DNA of 64,000 bases, taken from assembly GCF_000238275.3 (NCBI RefSeq), contig NZ_AHCF03000003.1:1488001-1552000 (forward strand). Reading direction: 5' to 3'. The translations under genes and the position numbers were made by a program. Within the stretch, counting starts at the first letter, position 1, and each line of letters starts with the position of its first letter. Positions 1 to 7,181 of this stretch are shown here, one piece after another. The notes under the pieces are model-generated. The model saw only the letters and a program-made list of their open reading frames with translations. It did no database searches and was not told where the DNA came from. The DNA is from Pseudoalteromonas undina. GTDB taxonomy: Bacteria; Pseudomonadota; Gammaproteobacteria; Enterobacterales; Alteromonadaceae.

Positions 1-30
1 TTTATTGTTAAAACTTCAAGCGATCATCTC

Positions 31-660
31 ATGCTATTAACCATCGTTTATATTATAGGTATTACAGCAGAAGCCATGACCGGTGCTCTTAGCGCTGGGC
101 GCAGAAACATGGATTGGTTTGGTGTTATGTTAGTAGCCAGTGCCACAGCTATTGGTGGTGGTAGCGTACGAGATATTTTATTAGGTAACTACCCACTTAC
201 TTGGGTAAAACACCCAGAATATTTACTGATCACTTGCCTAGCCGGTATTGTTACCACTTGGTTGGCAAAATGGGTGGTTAAATTTAAAGGCATATTTATG
301 CGCCTAGATGCACTAGGTCTTGCTGCGTTTAGTATTATTGGCTGTCAAGTTGGACTTAATATGGGTTTGCACTATGGAATTTGTGTGGTCGCAGCTATAG
401 TAACAGGTGTATTTGGTGGATTATTACGAGATTTAATTTGTCGCCAAGCACCATTAGTACTTCATCATGAACTTTACGCAAGCGTAGCGCTTATAGTCGC
501 GTGTTTATACTTAGCGCTACACCACTACAACATTGATGACAATATCAGCGTGGTTGCAAGTTTAGTGGTAGGCTATTTAATTCGAATGGCATCGGTACGC
601 TTTAAGTGGCGCTTACCAACATTTAATTTATTAGAACCCGCTAATTTAAATAATGAGTAA
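31..660 (+). CDS. TRIC-type / UPF0126 (YadS-YicG family) membrane protein
   Basis: 209 residues, almost entirely hydrophobic, with about seven membrane segments. Two glycine-rich repeats carry the family signature: GGGSVRDILLG near residue 43 and GGLLRDLICR near residue 129, so the protein is an internal duplication, as is usual for UPF0126. Bacterial members are homologous to trimeric intracellular cation channels and are thought to conduct K+ or a similar ion across the inner membrane; the substrate is not visible here. Length fits the family (about 200). It is a single gene, convergent with the next small gene after a 12-bp gap. The family call is firm, the function is by homology only. 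Confidence 0.88.
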   Translation: MLLTIVYIIGITAEAMTGALSAGRRNMDWFGVMLVASATAIGGGSVRDILLGNYPLTWVKHPEYLLITCLAGIVTTWLAKWVVKFKGIFMRLDALGLAAFSIIGCQVGLNMGLHYGICVVAAIVTGVFGGLLRDLICRQAPLVLHHELYASVALIVACLYLALHHYNIDDNISVVASLVVGYLIRMASVRFKWRLPTFNLLEPANLNNE

Positions 661-672
661 TAACAGCAGCGG

Positions 673-912
673 TTAATGCCCACCTGCCCTAGCACTTTTA
701 AATAGCCCGAATACTTTTCGGGCTAACAAACTAACCACAAAAAGAACTCCCAAAGCAAAACACAGTATGCTCAAGGGCATAAACAAGCTTTCATGTAGAA
801 CACCATTATTATCAATATACTGATACATACTGTTTTCTATCAGCATAAAACCCGTGCCAAGCAATAAAAAGCAAACACTCAATGTGGCTGTTTTGTTTGT
901 AAAAAAGCGCAT
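673..912 (-). CDS. small two-TM membrane protein, unknown
   Basis: 79 residues with two hydrophobic segments (about 9-25 and 45-65) and a basic C-terminus. No family is recognised. A GC-rich inverted repeat (704-726) lies inside its last codons. It is convergent with the UPF0126 gene and separated from the upstream GNAT gene by 110 bp. Coding potential is supported by the membrane topology and the lack of any better frame, but no homologue can be named. Confidence 0.6.
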   Translation of the reverse strand: MRFFTNKTATLSVCFLLLGTGFMLIENSMYQYIDNNGVLHESLFMPLSILCFALGVLFVVSLLARKVFGLFKSARAGGH

Positions 913-1022
913 AATCTATCCATAACTATTTTATTAAATTGTCGGGATAGCAGTTTGAATGAGCGAATATTAATCTACAGTGACTGAGCAACATTAATTT
1001 TTTAAAATAAAAGTCACGCTCA

Positions 1023-1457
1023 TTAAACTAAGCTTTTAGACATATAATAAAACCTGTCGTCTGCTTTATCTATGCTGAAACCTGAACGTGTGTAAAGCTT
1101 GTGCGCAGGGCTTATTTTAAAAACCCGAAGCCTAAGTTGCATAGCACCTCTGTGCACAGCTAAACGAGAACACTCACTAATTGCTGCTGCACCAACACCT
1201 ATATTTTGAAACGCAGCATCTACTTGTAAGTCACGTATATAGCAACCCTCATCATCAAAAGCCAAGCGCATTGCACCCACTACATCGCCATTTAACAAAA
1301 CATCCCAATTTTCAAGGTCTGAAATTTGCTCACATATTTTAAGTTGCTGCCAATCAACGCCATAATGTTCATAATATCCACGCATATTGGTATAGGTTAA
1401 CTGTGCAGAAGCCATTAAATCGGCTGTGGGCTGATAACACATATTCATTATTGCCAT
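1023..1457 (-). CDS. GNAT-family N-acetyltransferase
   Basis: 144 residues. The central and C-terminal part has the GNAT layout: a strand with IRDLQVDAAFQNIGVGAAAI (about residues 73-92, the acetyl-CoA loop in a Q-x-x-G-x-G/A form), a following helix, then the typical LRVFKISPAHKLYTRSGF segment (about 109-126), where N-A-x-x-L-Y-x-x-x-G-F is the usual form. It transfers an acyl group from acyl-CoA to an unknown amine. It starts 15 bp from the region of the YidC-like gene stop, with no clear operon signal. The superfamily is secure; the substrate is unknown. Confidence 0.85.
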   Translation of the reverse strand: MAIMNMCYQPTADLMASAQLTYTNMRGYYEHYGVDWQQLKICEQISDLENWDVLLNGDVVGAMRLAFDDEGCYIRDLQVDAAFQNIGVGAAAISECSRLAVHRGAMQLRLRVFKISPAHKLYTRSGFSIDKADDRFYYMSKSLV

Positions 1458-1475
1458 TCCTTTGTTTAGCGACCT

Positions 1476-2126
1476 TTACAAAACTTGTTGTGCTTGCTGG
1501 TTTTTAAAATATCTATTTACTAATAATGACTGCAACAAGCTAGTACTACTTGATGCAGCCCAGTACAAACCAATTGCAGAAGGAAAGTTAACCAGAGTAA
1601 CAACACAAATAATTGCGGGAATTAGGAACAATAATGTGCTGGTTTGCTCTGCGCTACCAGGCATCATCATCATAGATAAATATGTAATAGCCCCCACTAG
1701 TAACGAAAGCGCAATATCAGGCTTTGCAATACTGGCAATCCAAGCAAACTTACTATTAAATACAATTTGTTGCAAAGCTTGAAAAGTTCCAAGGCCAAAT
1801 ACCCCTTGGCTTGCCATATTAGTCACACTTTTTTTATCGATAAACTTAATGTTGTGCTTTTTATACAGCGCCATAGTTAATTTTGCGATTTCGCTGGGCT
1901 GGTTTTTATAGTTGTTTTTTATGCTATCTAGCTCAGGTTTTAGTGCGGCAATTGCTTTTTTATTTCTAACCATATTAGCCATAGCAACAAGGTTAATCGG
2001 CATTAAAACTAATCGTCCAATAACGGTAAACAAAATAATTGCAACCGCTTGGCTTACGCCCACTTCTTGGGTAAAAAAGGTGATTGATTGCACAATAAAA
2101 TCAGTAAATAAATTCCAAATTTCCAT
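1476..2126 (-). CDS. short YidC/Oxa1-type membrane insertase paralogue
   Basis: 216 residues. The sequence aligns with the conserved C-terminal insertase core of YidC: TM2 with the groove arginine (VIGRLVLMPIN, about residues 36-46), the cytoplasmic helical hairpin (LKPELDSIKNNYKN and ALYKKHNIKFID), then further membrane helices ending in GLYWAASSSTSLLQSL. It lacks the large periplasmic P1 domain of gammaproteobacterial YidC and the rnpA/mnmE context, so it is a second, Oxa1-like copy rather than the housekeeping gene. A candidate sigma-70 promoter precedes it. Its role may be insertion of particular small membrane proteins (inference). Confidence 0.85.
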   Translation of the reverse strand: MEIWNLFTDFIVQSITFFTQEVGVSQAVAIILFTVIGRLVLMPINLVAMANMVRNKKAIAALKPELDSIKNNYKNQPSEIAKLTMALYKKHNIKFIDKKSVTNMASQGVFGLGTFQALQQIVFNSKFAWIASIAKPDIALSLLVGAITYLSMMMMPGSAEQTSTLLFLIPAIICVVTLVNFPSAIGLYWAASSSTSLLQSLLVNRYFKNQQAQQVL

Positions 2127-2155
2127 TTTAGTTTTCCTTTTAATATTATGTATTA

Positions 2156-2184
2156 AAAGTAATCATTGCGACATATTATGTCAA
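2156..2184 (-). promoter_or_regulatory. candidate sigma-70 promoter of the YidC-like gene
   Basis: Reading the - strand, TTGACA (2184-2179), a 17-bp spacer, and TACTTT (2161-2156) lie about 30 bp before the ATG of the YidC-like gene. The -35 is perfect, the -10 matches at only some positions. An AAGGAAAA ribosome-binding site follows before the start. Confidence 0.5.
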
Positions 2185-2266
2185 CAGTTTATTTTAAACT
2201 AAAAGAGATTTGCTGTGTTCGAGAGTCCACTTAAACGGGGAAAAGAGCAAATTCGAATCTAAAACT

Positions 2267-2707
2267 TTATTTGGCAGTGTGCTTTTTAATCCACCAGTTT
2301 GTAAATACTAAAACTAAAAAAATGCCTAAAAAGAAAAAATGCACTGCAACAAGAAAATAGTATGTCTGCGGACTTTGTTGGACAAAATAGTCAGTATTTC
2401 CTTTCCAAGAAATATTCCCCTCCGAAAAAGCATAATATAATTTGCTAGCTAAAATTATGCTGAGCAAAGATGTGATGACTTTTACGAAAACGAGCCTAGA
2501 AAAAAAGTCACGGTCTTTGAGAACTTGTCGTTCTTGAGGCTTGTTGGCCGCAACCTCAATCTGTTGGCAAATTTTAAAATACCGAAGTGGGTAAGCTTGC
2601 TGATCAATTGAGCTGCGCGCCTCCAATAACTCTTGGAGGCTATAGTTTTGGTAATCTGGCTCCATTAAGTATCCTGCGTAGATGCCTATAGATAATGACT
2701 CCCACAC
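2267..2707 (-). CDS. small membrane protein with N-terminal soluble helix, unknown
   Basis: 146 residues. The N-terminal part has the motif YSLQELLEARSSIDQQAYPLRYF (split here: YSLQELLEARSS, then IDQQAYPLRYF), a helix seen at the N-terminus of several uncharacterised gammaproteobacterial membrane proteins. Two hydrophobic segments follow (about 70-90 and 112-137), the tail being basic. No function can be assigned. It is the first of a block of AT-rich, small membrane-protein genes that runs to about 4.3 kb. Confidence 0.6.
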   Translation of the reverse strand: MWESLSIGIYAGYLMEPDYQNYSLQELLEARSSIDQQAYPLRYFKICQQIEVAANKPQERQVLKDRDFFSRLVFVKVITSLLSIILASKLYYAFSEGNISWKGNTDYFVQQSPQTYYFLVAVHFFFLGIFLVLVFTNWWIKKHTAK

Positions 2708-2923
2708 GGTGTTAGCTTAATTCAAAGCCAGAGCCATAATTAGTTTGTCAATTAACTAAACTACAAACGTTAACATGAATAAACATTCACATAAAGAATT
2801 CAATGACGCCCATCCTAACTGCCAGCTATAAACTTAATCATAATTAAATTCCTAAATACATTCTTACTTCTGTATATGTAAGAAATCCAATTATCTTATA
2901 AGTTTATTTTATTGAGCATACAC

Positions 2924-3280
2924 TTAAGTAATAACAGCAGATATTACTATTAATACCCCACTAAACATCAACCAAAAAAAAGCAAAAACAAACCACTTTT
3001 GAATATGTTTAGGTATACTCTGCCTTTTTTCAAACATTCCGTAACGCTTAGCATGAAAGGACCAAATAAAAACCGTAGCGTATTGTAGAATTCCGCTAGC
3101 GGATAAAAAGATGTTAAGGCTATAAAACTTAACACCATCATCAAGAGTTTCTTCGAGTAATGGTAACCACTTAGTTTTTAAGTAAATAACCAAACCAATC
3201 CAAATAAAAACACCTATACAACCACCGAAAAAAAAGTATGCTGAAATGACTTGAATGGAAGATGGATCAATTAATTGCAT
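2924..3280 (-). CDS. small membrane protein, tandem paralogue A
   Basis: 118 residues with three hydrophobic segments. It shares, position for position with the next upstream gene, the block D-D-G-x-x-FYSLNI, then G-I-L-x-YATVF and HAKRYxxFxKRQ-x-x-PKxxQ-x-WF. The two genes are therefore a tandem duplication, separated by 18 bp and probably cotranscribed. The charged HAKRY/KRQ segment between two membrane spans is the most conserved part. No known family is recognised and no attC site is found around it. Confidence 0.65.
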   Translation of the reverse strand: MQLIDPSSIQVISAYFFFGGCIGVFIWIGLVIYLKTKWLPLLEETLDDGVKFYSLNIFLSASGILQYATVFIWSFHAKRYGMFEKRQSIPKHIQKWFVFAFFWLMFSGVLIVISAVIT

Positions 3281-3298
3281 TAGTACAAGTGACCAACT

Positions 3299-3658
3299 TT
3301 AGCCTAACCCCAAATGTACAATCAAAACAGCAATAAAACATAAAGCAAACGTCACCATAAACAAGCAAAAATAGACGATAAACCATCGCTGAACACTTTT
3401 AGGTACTAACTGTCTTTTATCAAATAAGTCATACCGCTTTGCATGCCTGCCACAAAAGAAAACAGTAGCGTAATGCAATATTCCCATTCCAGCTGTTAGT
3501 ATGTTTAATGAATAAAAAGCCTTGCCATCATCAAGAATATTTTCCACATTTTTTAATTTTCTATTTTTAATAAAAAACAGCATCGGTGTTAATATTATAA
3601 AAAATAAAATAGAAATAGTAAGCCCTAAAGCGACTATAAAAAAATCGGGAAGGCTCAT
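3299..3658 (-). CDS. small membrane protein, tandem paralogue B
   Basis: 119 residues with three membrane segments, paralogous to the downstream neighbour (shared FYSLNI, YATVF, HAKRY and KRQ blocks). It is the upstream member of the pair and is preceded by an AAGGA-type ribosome-binding site directly before its ATG. The roughly 200 bp upstream (3659-3862) is AT-rich and shows no gene. Function unknown. Confidence 0.65.
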   Translation of the reverse strand: MSLPDFFIVALGLTISILFFIILTPMLFFIKNRKLKNVENILDDGKAFYSLNILTAGMGILHYATVFFCGRHAKRYDLFDKRQLVPKSVQRWFIVYFCLFMVTFALCFIAVLIVHLGLG

Positions 3659-3862
3659 CCTTTTTCCTTAACACTGTAAAAGAGCATATAGTGACAGCCA
3701 CCTTAACTTCTTAATGAACCTGCGCCACAAAATTTACCAACCCTAACATGACACTCATCACAAAGAAATTAAGATGAGTGTAAGCTTTGTTTTTATTGAA
3801 CCAACAATGTACACAGTAAACCTAATATTCAATTCACAAACAATCACACTTATCAAAAAAAT

Positions 3863-4337
3863 TTAATAAGCACGACAGAAAAATGCCTTACTATTGCTTA
3901 TTTTTAACCATAAGATAGTCAATAGTTGCAACACATATAGAAAAGTGAAGTACCCAAGGTATTTCCATAATAAGTACTTTGTACTATCGGGTGATGCAAT
4001 ATTAAAAGAAAATAAGCGGCCGTCCTTTATAACAAAGACTAAGGCCAGAAAAAGTAAACAACCCATTATATTTAAATAAGTTAAACGGTTAAGTTTATCA
4101 AGAATGAAAATGATAGGAATACCAATTACTGTATTACCCATATATGCAATCACCCCCCCCAAAAAAACAGATCATCTTATAAACTTCCCAGAGTCTACTT
4201 TGGGTGACTTCTAACTGTATAGAGAAAACACTAGCGAATAAAAATACAACGCCTAATGCCGGAAATATTATTAAAGGTGCGAATAGCAACATGCTTAAAT
4301 ATCTCAAAGCAACCTCCTTGCTATAAAAAAGCCGCAA
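3863..4337 (-). pseudogene. membrane protein gene split by a G8 tract (frameshift or phase-variable)
   Basis: The first frame (4337 to 4134, 67 codons) encodes two membrane segments and then runs into eight consecutive G's (C8 on the + strand, 4153-4160) preceded by seven T's. After the tract it reads a short tail to a stop. The next frame (from 4162 to 3863, 99 codons beginning with TTG inside the tract) continues with further hydrophobic segments. Removing one G joins the two frames into one 157-residue membrane protein with F-F-G-G-V-I-A at the junction. It could be a slipped-strand switch, a decayed gene or a sequencing error. No family is recognised. Confidence 0.7.
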
Positions 4338-4356
4338 TAACGGCGTACAATATTAG

Positions 4357-4518
4357 ATGGCTAAACATAGTGTGAGTGATTATATCAACGGATATTACAA
4401 CAACGTTAGGCCACATCATTATAATGCCCGTTTAGCACCAAATGAATCTGAGGTTAGATACAAAGACTCTAAAACTGTGGCCAAATTAGTTGACCCCTAT
4501 ACTTTAACGCTTTGCTAA
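4357..4518 (+). mobile_element. IS3-family transposase (OrfB) C-terminal remnant with IS end
   Basis: The + strand reads AKHSVSDYINGYYNNVRPHH followed by YNARLAPNESE, the classic C-terminal end of the IS3-family DDE transposase (Y-I-x-x-Y-N-x-x-R-P-H, then L-x-P-x-x-x-E). A stop codon sits directly upstream and nothing of the remainder is present. The segment TGTGGCCAAATTAGTTGACC (4476-4495) resembles an IS3-type terminal repeat. The frame runs on by chance to a stop in the adjacent attC. This is a dead fragment, and it lies 9 bp from the distal attC of the integron. Confidence 0.8.
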
Positions 4519-4598
4519 GCGGCAATAAAATAGCTGGCTAAAATTAGCGAGGAACGAGCAAAAGCCAGCTGTTTTTTGTCCGTTTAAGCAACTTGTTA
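4505..4598 (-). repeat. attC site 5 (distal end of array)
   Basis: On the - strand it starts TAACAAGTTGCTTAAACGG and ends CCGCTTAGCAAAGCGTTA, giving paired outer (TAAC/GTTA) and inner (GCTTAAACGG / CCGCTTAGC) arms. The central arms AGCTGGCT and AGCCAGCT also pair. 94 bp. It closes the HEPN-like cassette 5 and lies 9 bp from an IS3 remnant. Confidence 0.9.
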
Positions 4599-4601
4599 GA
4601 G

Positions 4602-5447
4602 CTATTTTTTAAAGGCTTTAATTATGGTCTCGAATGTAGTTAAATTTTTATAAGTAAAACAAAATAAAACAACGTAACAAGCAATACATTTATTTAAATC
4701 TATTACTGTAATTTCATTCTCTAACTTTCCGTGTGCAATTAGGTTTCGTATTTTTTTTACTTCACGTAATAAGCCTTGAAACTCTCCCCAGATTGGCACT
4801 TGTTTTAGATCGTCCGTAGCAAATGATTCTTTCGCAACAATTTTAACTTTTAAATCTAGTGCTAAGTGCTCTAGTGCATCATGAAGTTCTGTATGAATCT
4901 TCAGCTGAATTACATCAAGTTTACTGCGAATAATTGCTTCCATTGCGGAAAAGTACGTAAAAAAAGCCATTTTTATATTATTTTCAGATTCTAATAAATA
5001 TGCGTCAATAGCCAATTCTTTGTAGAGGCTTAAATTTACATAATCGCTTTTTAATAAGCCTGTTATGCAGATATCTGCTTCGGCATCCATGTCAATATCA
5101 GAGTAATCTCCCTGTAGGATACCTCTCAAAGTTACTTTTCTTTGACGTTCATTTACCTCTTCAATCTCATAGCTTAAACCTCGTTCGTCTCCTAAATCAG
5201 TATGTAAATCACCATCGATAACAAAGCCGTAATCCTCTAGGTTAGCATTCACAATGAACGAATAATCTGTCGATAAATCAATATCATCTTCTAGAAAGTA
5301 TTCTTTAAGTGAGAATCTATCATGTCGAATAAGATCAGGGTCTGGATAGGTATTGATCGTTACTCTTTCTGAGTGCTCACCTATTTCCTCAATTAAATCT
5401 AAATGTAAAATAGAACCGTCAGATATTCCTTGAATAATTTTTTGCAT
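4602..5447 (-). CDS. cassette 5: HEPN-like protein with RX4H motif
   Basis: 281 residues. The N-terminal half (1-145) is acidic and predicted mainly beta. The C-terminal half is helical and carries KKIRNLIAHGK, with R234-N235 and H239 forming the R-N-x-x-x-H motif of HEPN ribonucleases. It is preceded by a long helix (about 146-175) as in the HEPN four-helix bundle. HEPN proteins often act as RNA-cutting toxins or phage-defence effectors; activity here is inferred. It is the last gene of the array, with attC sites on both sides and an AGAGGTTAGGC ribosome-binding region. It could also be a non-catalytic HEPN binding protein. Confidence 0.7.
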   Translation of the reverse strand: MQKIIQGISDGSILHLDLIEEIGEHSERVTINTYPDPDLIRHDRFSLKEYFLEDDIDLSTDYSFIVNANLEDYGFVIDGDLHTDLGDERGLSYEIEEVNERQRKVTLRGILQGDYSDIDMDAEADICITGLLKSDYVNLSLYKELAIDAYLLESENNIKMAFFTYFSAMEAIIRSKLDVIQLKIHTELHDALEHLALDLKVKIVAKESFATDDLKQVPIWGEFQGLLREVKKIRNLIAHGKLENEITVIDLNKCIACYVVLFCFTYKNLTTFETIIKAFKK

Positions 5448-5467
5448 GCCTAACCTCTGGATAGCTC

Positions 5468-5558
5468 TAACGCCCGATTAACGGGTAAAAAATTGTGGGC
5501 TAAAATTGAGCGAAGCGAATAGCCCGCAAGTTTTTTATCCCTGTTGAATTGCTTGTTA
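5468..5558 (-). repeat. attC site 4
   Basis: 91 bp. On the - strand it starts TAACAAGCAATTCAACAGGG and ends CCCGTTAATCGGGCGTTA. The internal arms GCGGGCTA and TAGCCCAC pair around a loop with TTCGCTTCGCTC. It closes the TIR-like cassette 4. Confidence 0.9.
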
Positions 5559-5568
5559 TACGCACAAA

Positions 5569-6384
5569 CTACACACTGATTTTGTAACCAGCCGCTTTAA
5601 GTTCTCTTATTATTGCGTATGCTTGAGGATCAACTGAACCATCTACCTTTTTATAAACTAGACCGTTCAAATCACTTGGCAAAACCACATCGCCTTTATG
5701 CAAGCAACAAACACGATTTCGTCCTAATTTACCTACAAAATACCCAAACTCAAATATGACATTGGGCCTAGCTCTATACTCAATTACTTTATCCGGTTCA
5801 GGGATATTAATTTGATCAGCTGTATAACTAATTTCGTCAGGGGTTAACAAAATGAAAGCAAAACCTACATCACTATGTTTTTCAAATTTTTCAATCACAG
5901 TAGCGCCTTCATCGGCCTCACGATGAAGGACAACTGGCACTAAACCTATCTCGTGTAAAAAGCGTTCAACATCAGTTTTTAAACTTTCATCATGACCATG
6001 CACAACAAAAATTTTATTAGAAAGTGCTGCTGATGTCGGGGTGCTCTTTTCTTCTTTAAGCTCTCCATAAACATCATTTTTTAAAGTCGTTGCCAATATT
6101 TTTAATGCTTTAACTAAATTAGATTTTGCTATCTCAAATTTATCAGGCCCATTACCTTCGGTGTATTGCGTAAGCCCTTCGGCAATTAGAGACATTGCAG
6201 GAGAATTATCAGAAAGGTGTTTGGATACTATATTTTGAGCTCTTATTTTAAATATCCCCCATTCCGGAGAGTCAGGGCCACCATAACGTCCTTGATAATC
6301 ACCTACAGCTAAACAAAAATTTTGAAAAGTGAAATTTTCACCTTCCTCAATTAGTCTCTCGACTATCTCAATCTGACTTTCCAT
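5569..6384 (-). CDS. cassette 4: TIR-like (CAP12/Pycsar-type) domain protein
   Basis: 271 residues. The region from about 122 to the end is a TIR-like nucleotide-binding domain of the type found in CBASS/Pycsar effectors (PF10137-like): KIFVVHGHD (124-132), GLVPVVLHREADEGATVIEK with E165 as the likely catalytic glutamate, FILLTPDE (177-184), and FEFGYFVGKLGR (211-222). Such domains hydrolyse NAD+ when activated. The N-terminal ~120 residues are helical and unlike STING or a cyclic-nucleotide sensor, and no cyclase gene is adjacent, so the trigger is unknown. It is a single-gene cassette between attC 3 and attC 4. The domain call is firm, the defence role inferred. Confidence 0.85.
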   Translation of the reverse strand: MESQIEIVERLIEEGENFTFQNFCLAVGDYQGRYGGPDSPEWGIFKIRAQNIVSKHLSDNSPAMSLIAEGLTQYTEGNGPDKFEIAKSNLVKALKILATTLKNDVYGELKEEKSTPTSAALSNKIFVVHGHDESLKTDVERFLHEIGLVPVVLHREADEGATVIEKFEKHSDVGFAFILLTPDEISYTADQINIPEPDKVIEYRARPNVIFEFGYFVGKLGRNRVCCLHKGDVVLPSDLNGLVYKKVDGSVDPQAYAIIRELKAAGYKISV

Positions 6385-6428
6385 AGCTCTCTCTATGATT
6401 AAATTTAACGCTAAACTTTAGGTGCGTA

Positions 6429-6525
6429 TAACGCTTTGCTAAGAGGCTAAAATGGTTGGCTGGCTTTTTTGCGGTACTTTGCAAAAAACGAGCAAACTGT
6501 TTTAGTCCTTTTAAGCAACTTGTTA
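6429..6525 (-). repeat. attC site 3
   Basis: 97 bp. On the - strand it begins TAACAAGTTGCTTAAAAGGA and ends CCTCTTAGCAAAGCGTTA. Its outer arms are closest to those of attC 5, so these two sites form one sub-family. It closes the exported-protein cassette 3. Confidence 0.9.
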
Positions 6526-6532
6526 GCACTAT

Positions 6533-7036
6533 TTATTGAAGTTGTAAGGAGATGCGAGAATCACCTTTTTCAGATTTTTGGCTTTTAGATGAAGGAACTC
6601 CTACTTTAACTCCGTTCACTTTATAAGTAATAACTCTGCTATCTGTAGTCTTAGGGATTAACAAGTTATGTGGAGCACCTGTAGCATAGTAGTCTAGTGC
6701 TTCATTTGTACCGTTATATGTATTACTAACAAATGTATATGCAACATCATATACAGGAGATTTTGGAGTGGAACTTTCTGCTTGTGTTACATAAATAAGA
6801 TTAAAGTTACTTTCATTTTCTTTATTAATATCATTACTAATATGAGTAACGCCAACTTTAGAGTTTCTAAATAATTCAATATTATCAAAAGTTAGCTCTC
6901 TCATGGATTGAGCATCTCCAGCTAAAATTGAGACGTGAATTTTCAATTCTAATGGTAATGTTAATTCAGTTGCTGCGTTTACTGTATATGAAAATAAAGT
7001 AGATAAACAAAGGCTGGTCAATATTAATTTTTTCAA
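6533..7036 (-). CDS. cassette 3: exported protein, unknown
   Basis: 167 residues with a clear Sec signal peptide (MKKLILTSLCLSTLFSYTVNA, cut after A-N-A near residue 21). The mature part is polar and predicted beta-rich, with no cysteines. It has no recognised motif, and ends in a basic, serine-rich stretch (SSKSQKSEKGDS). It is probably periplasmic. It is a single-gene integron cassette whose function cannot be inferred from sequence. Confidence 0.7.
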   Translation of the reverse strand: MKKLILTSLCLSTLFSYTVNAATELTLPLELKIHVSILAGDAQSMRELTFDNIELFRNSKVGVTHISNDINKENESNFNLIYVTQAESSTPKSPVYDVAYTFVSNTYNGTNEALDYYATGAPHNLLIPKTTDSRVITYKVNGVKVGVPSSKSQKSEKGDSRISLQLQ

Positions 7037-7087
7037 GAAATTATTCCTTTAAATGTTAAATGATATTCTAGATGTAAGATATAGTGC

Positions 7088-7181
7088 TAACGCCCGCTTA
7101 AGCGGACAAAAATTGTTGGTTATAATGTGGAGCGAAGCGGAACCTAAGCAACTGTTTTTGTTCCGTTTAAAGCTCTTGTTA
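7088..7181 (-). repeat. attC site 2
   Basis: 94 bp. On the - strand it begins TAACAAGAGCTTTAAACGGA and ends TCCGCTTAAGCGGGCGTTA. The 5' end overlaps the TAA stop of cassette 2, as is common in integron cassettes. Confidence 0.9.

Noticed and set aside
704..726. Inverted repeat TAGCCCGAA/TTCGGGCTA as a terminator
   Set aside because: It lies inside the coding part of the small membrane protein and has no T-run on either side.
2205..2260. tRNA-like segment with two TTCGA pieces and an inverted ATTTGCT/AGCAAAT pair
   Set aside because: No cloverleaf, no anticodon arm and no acceptor stem can be drawn on either strand.
2267..4337. Small membrane-protein genes as further integron cassettes
   Set aside because: No attC-type inverted repeat with TAAC/GTTA ends was found between or after these genes, and an IS fragment separates them from the array.
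5569..6384. Complete CBASS operon around the TIR-like gene
   Set aside because: No nucleotide cyclase, Cap2/Cap3 or second effector lies in the array; neighbours are separate cassettes with their own attC sites.
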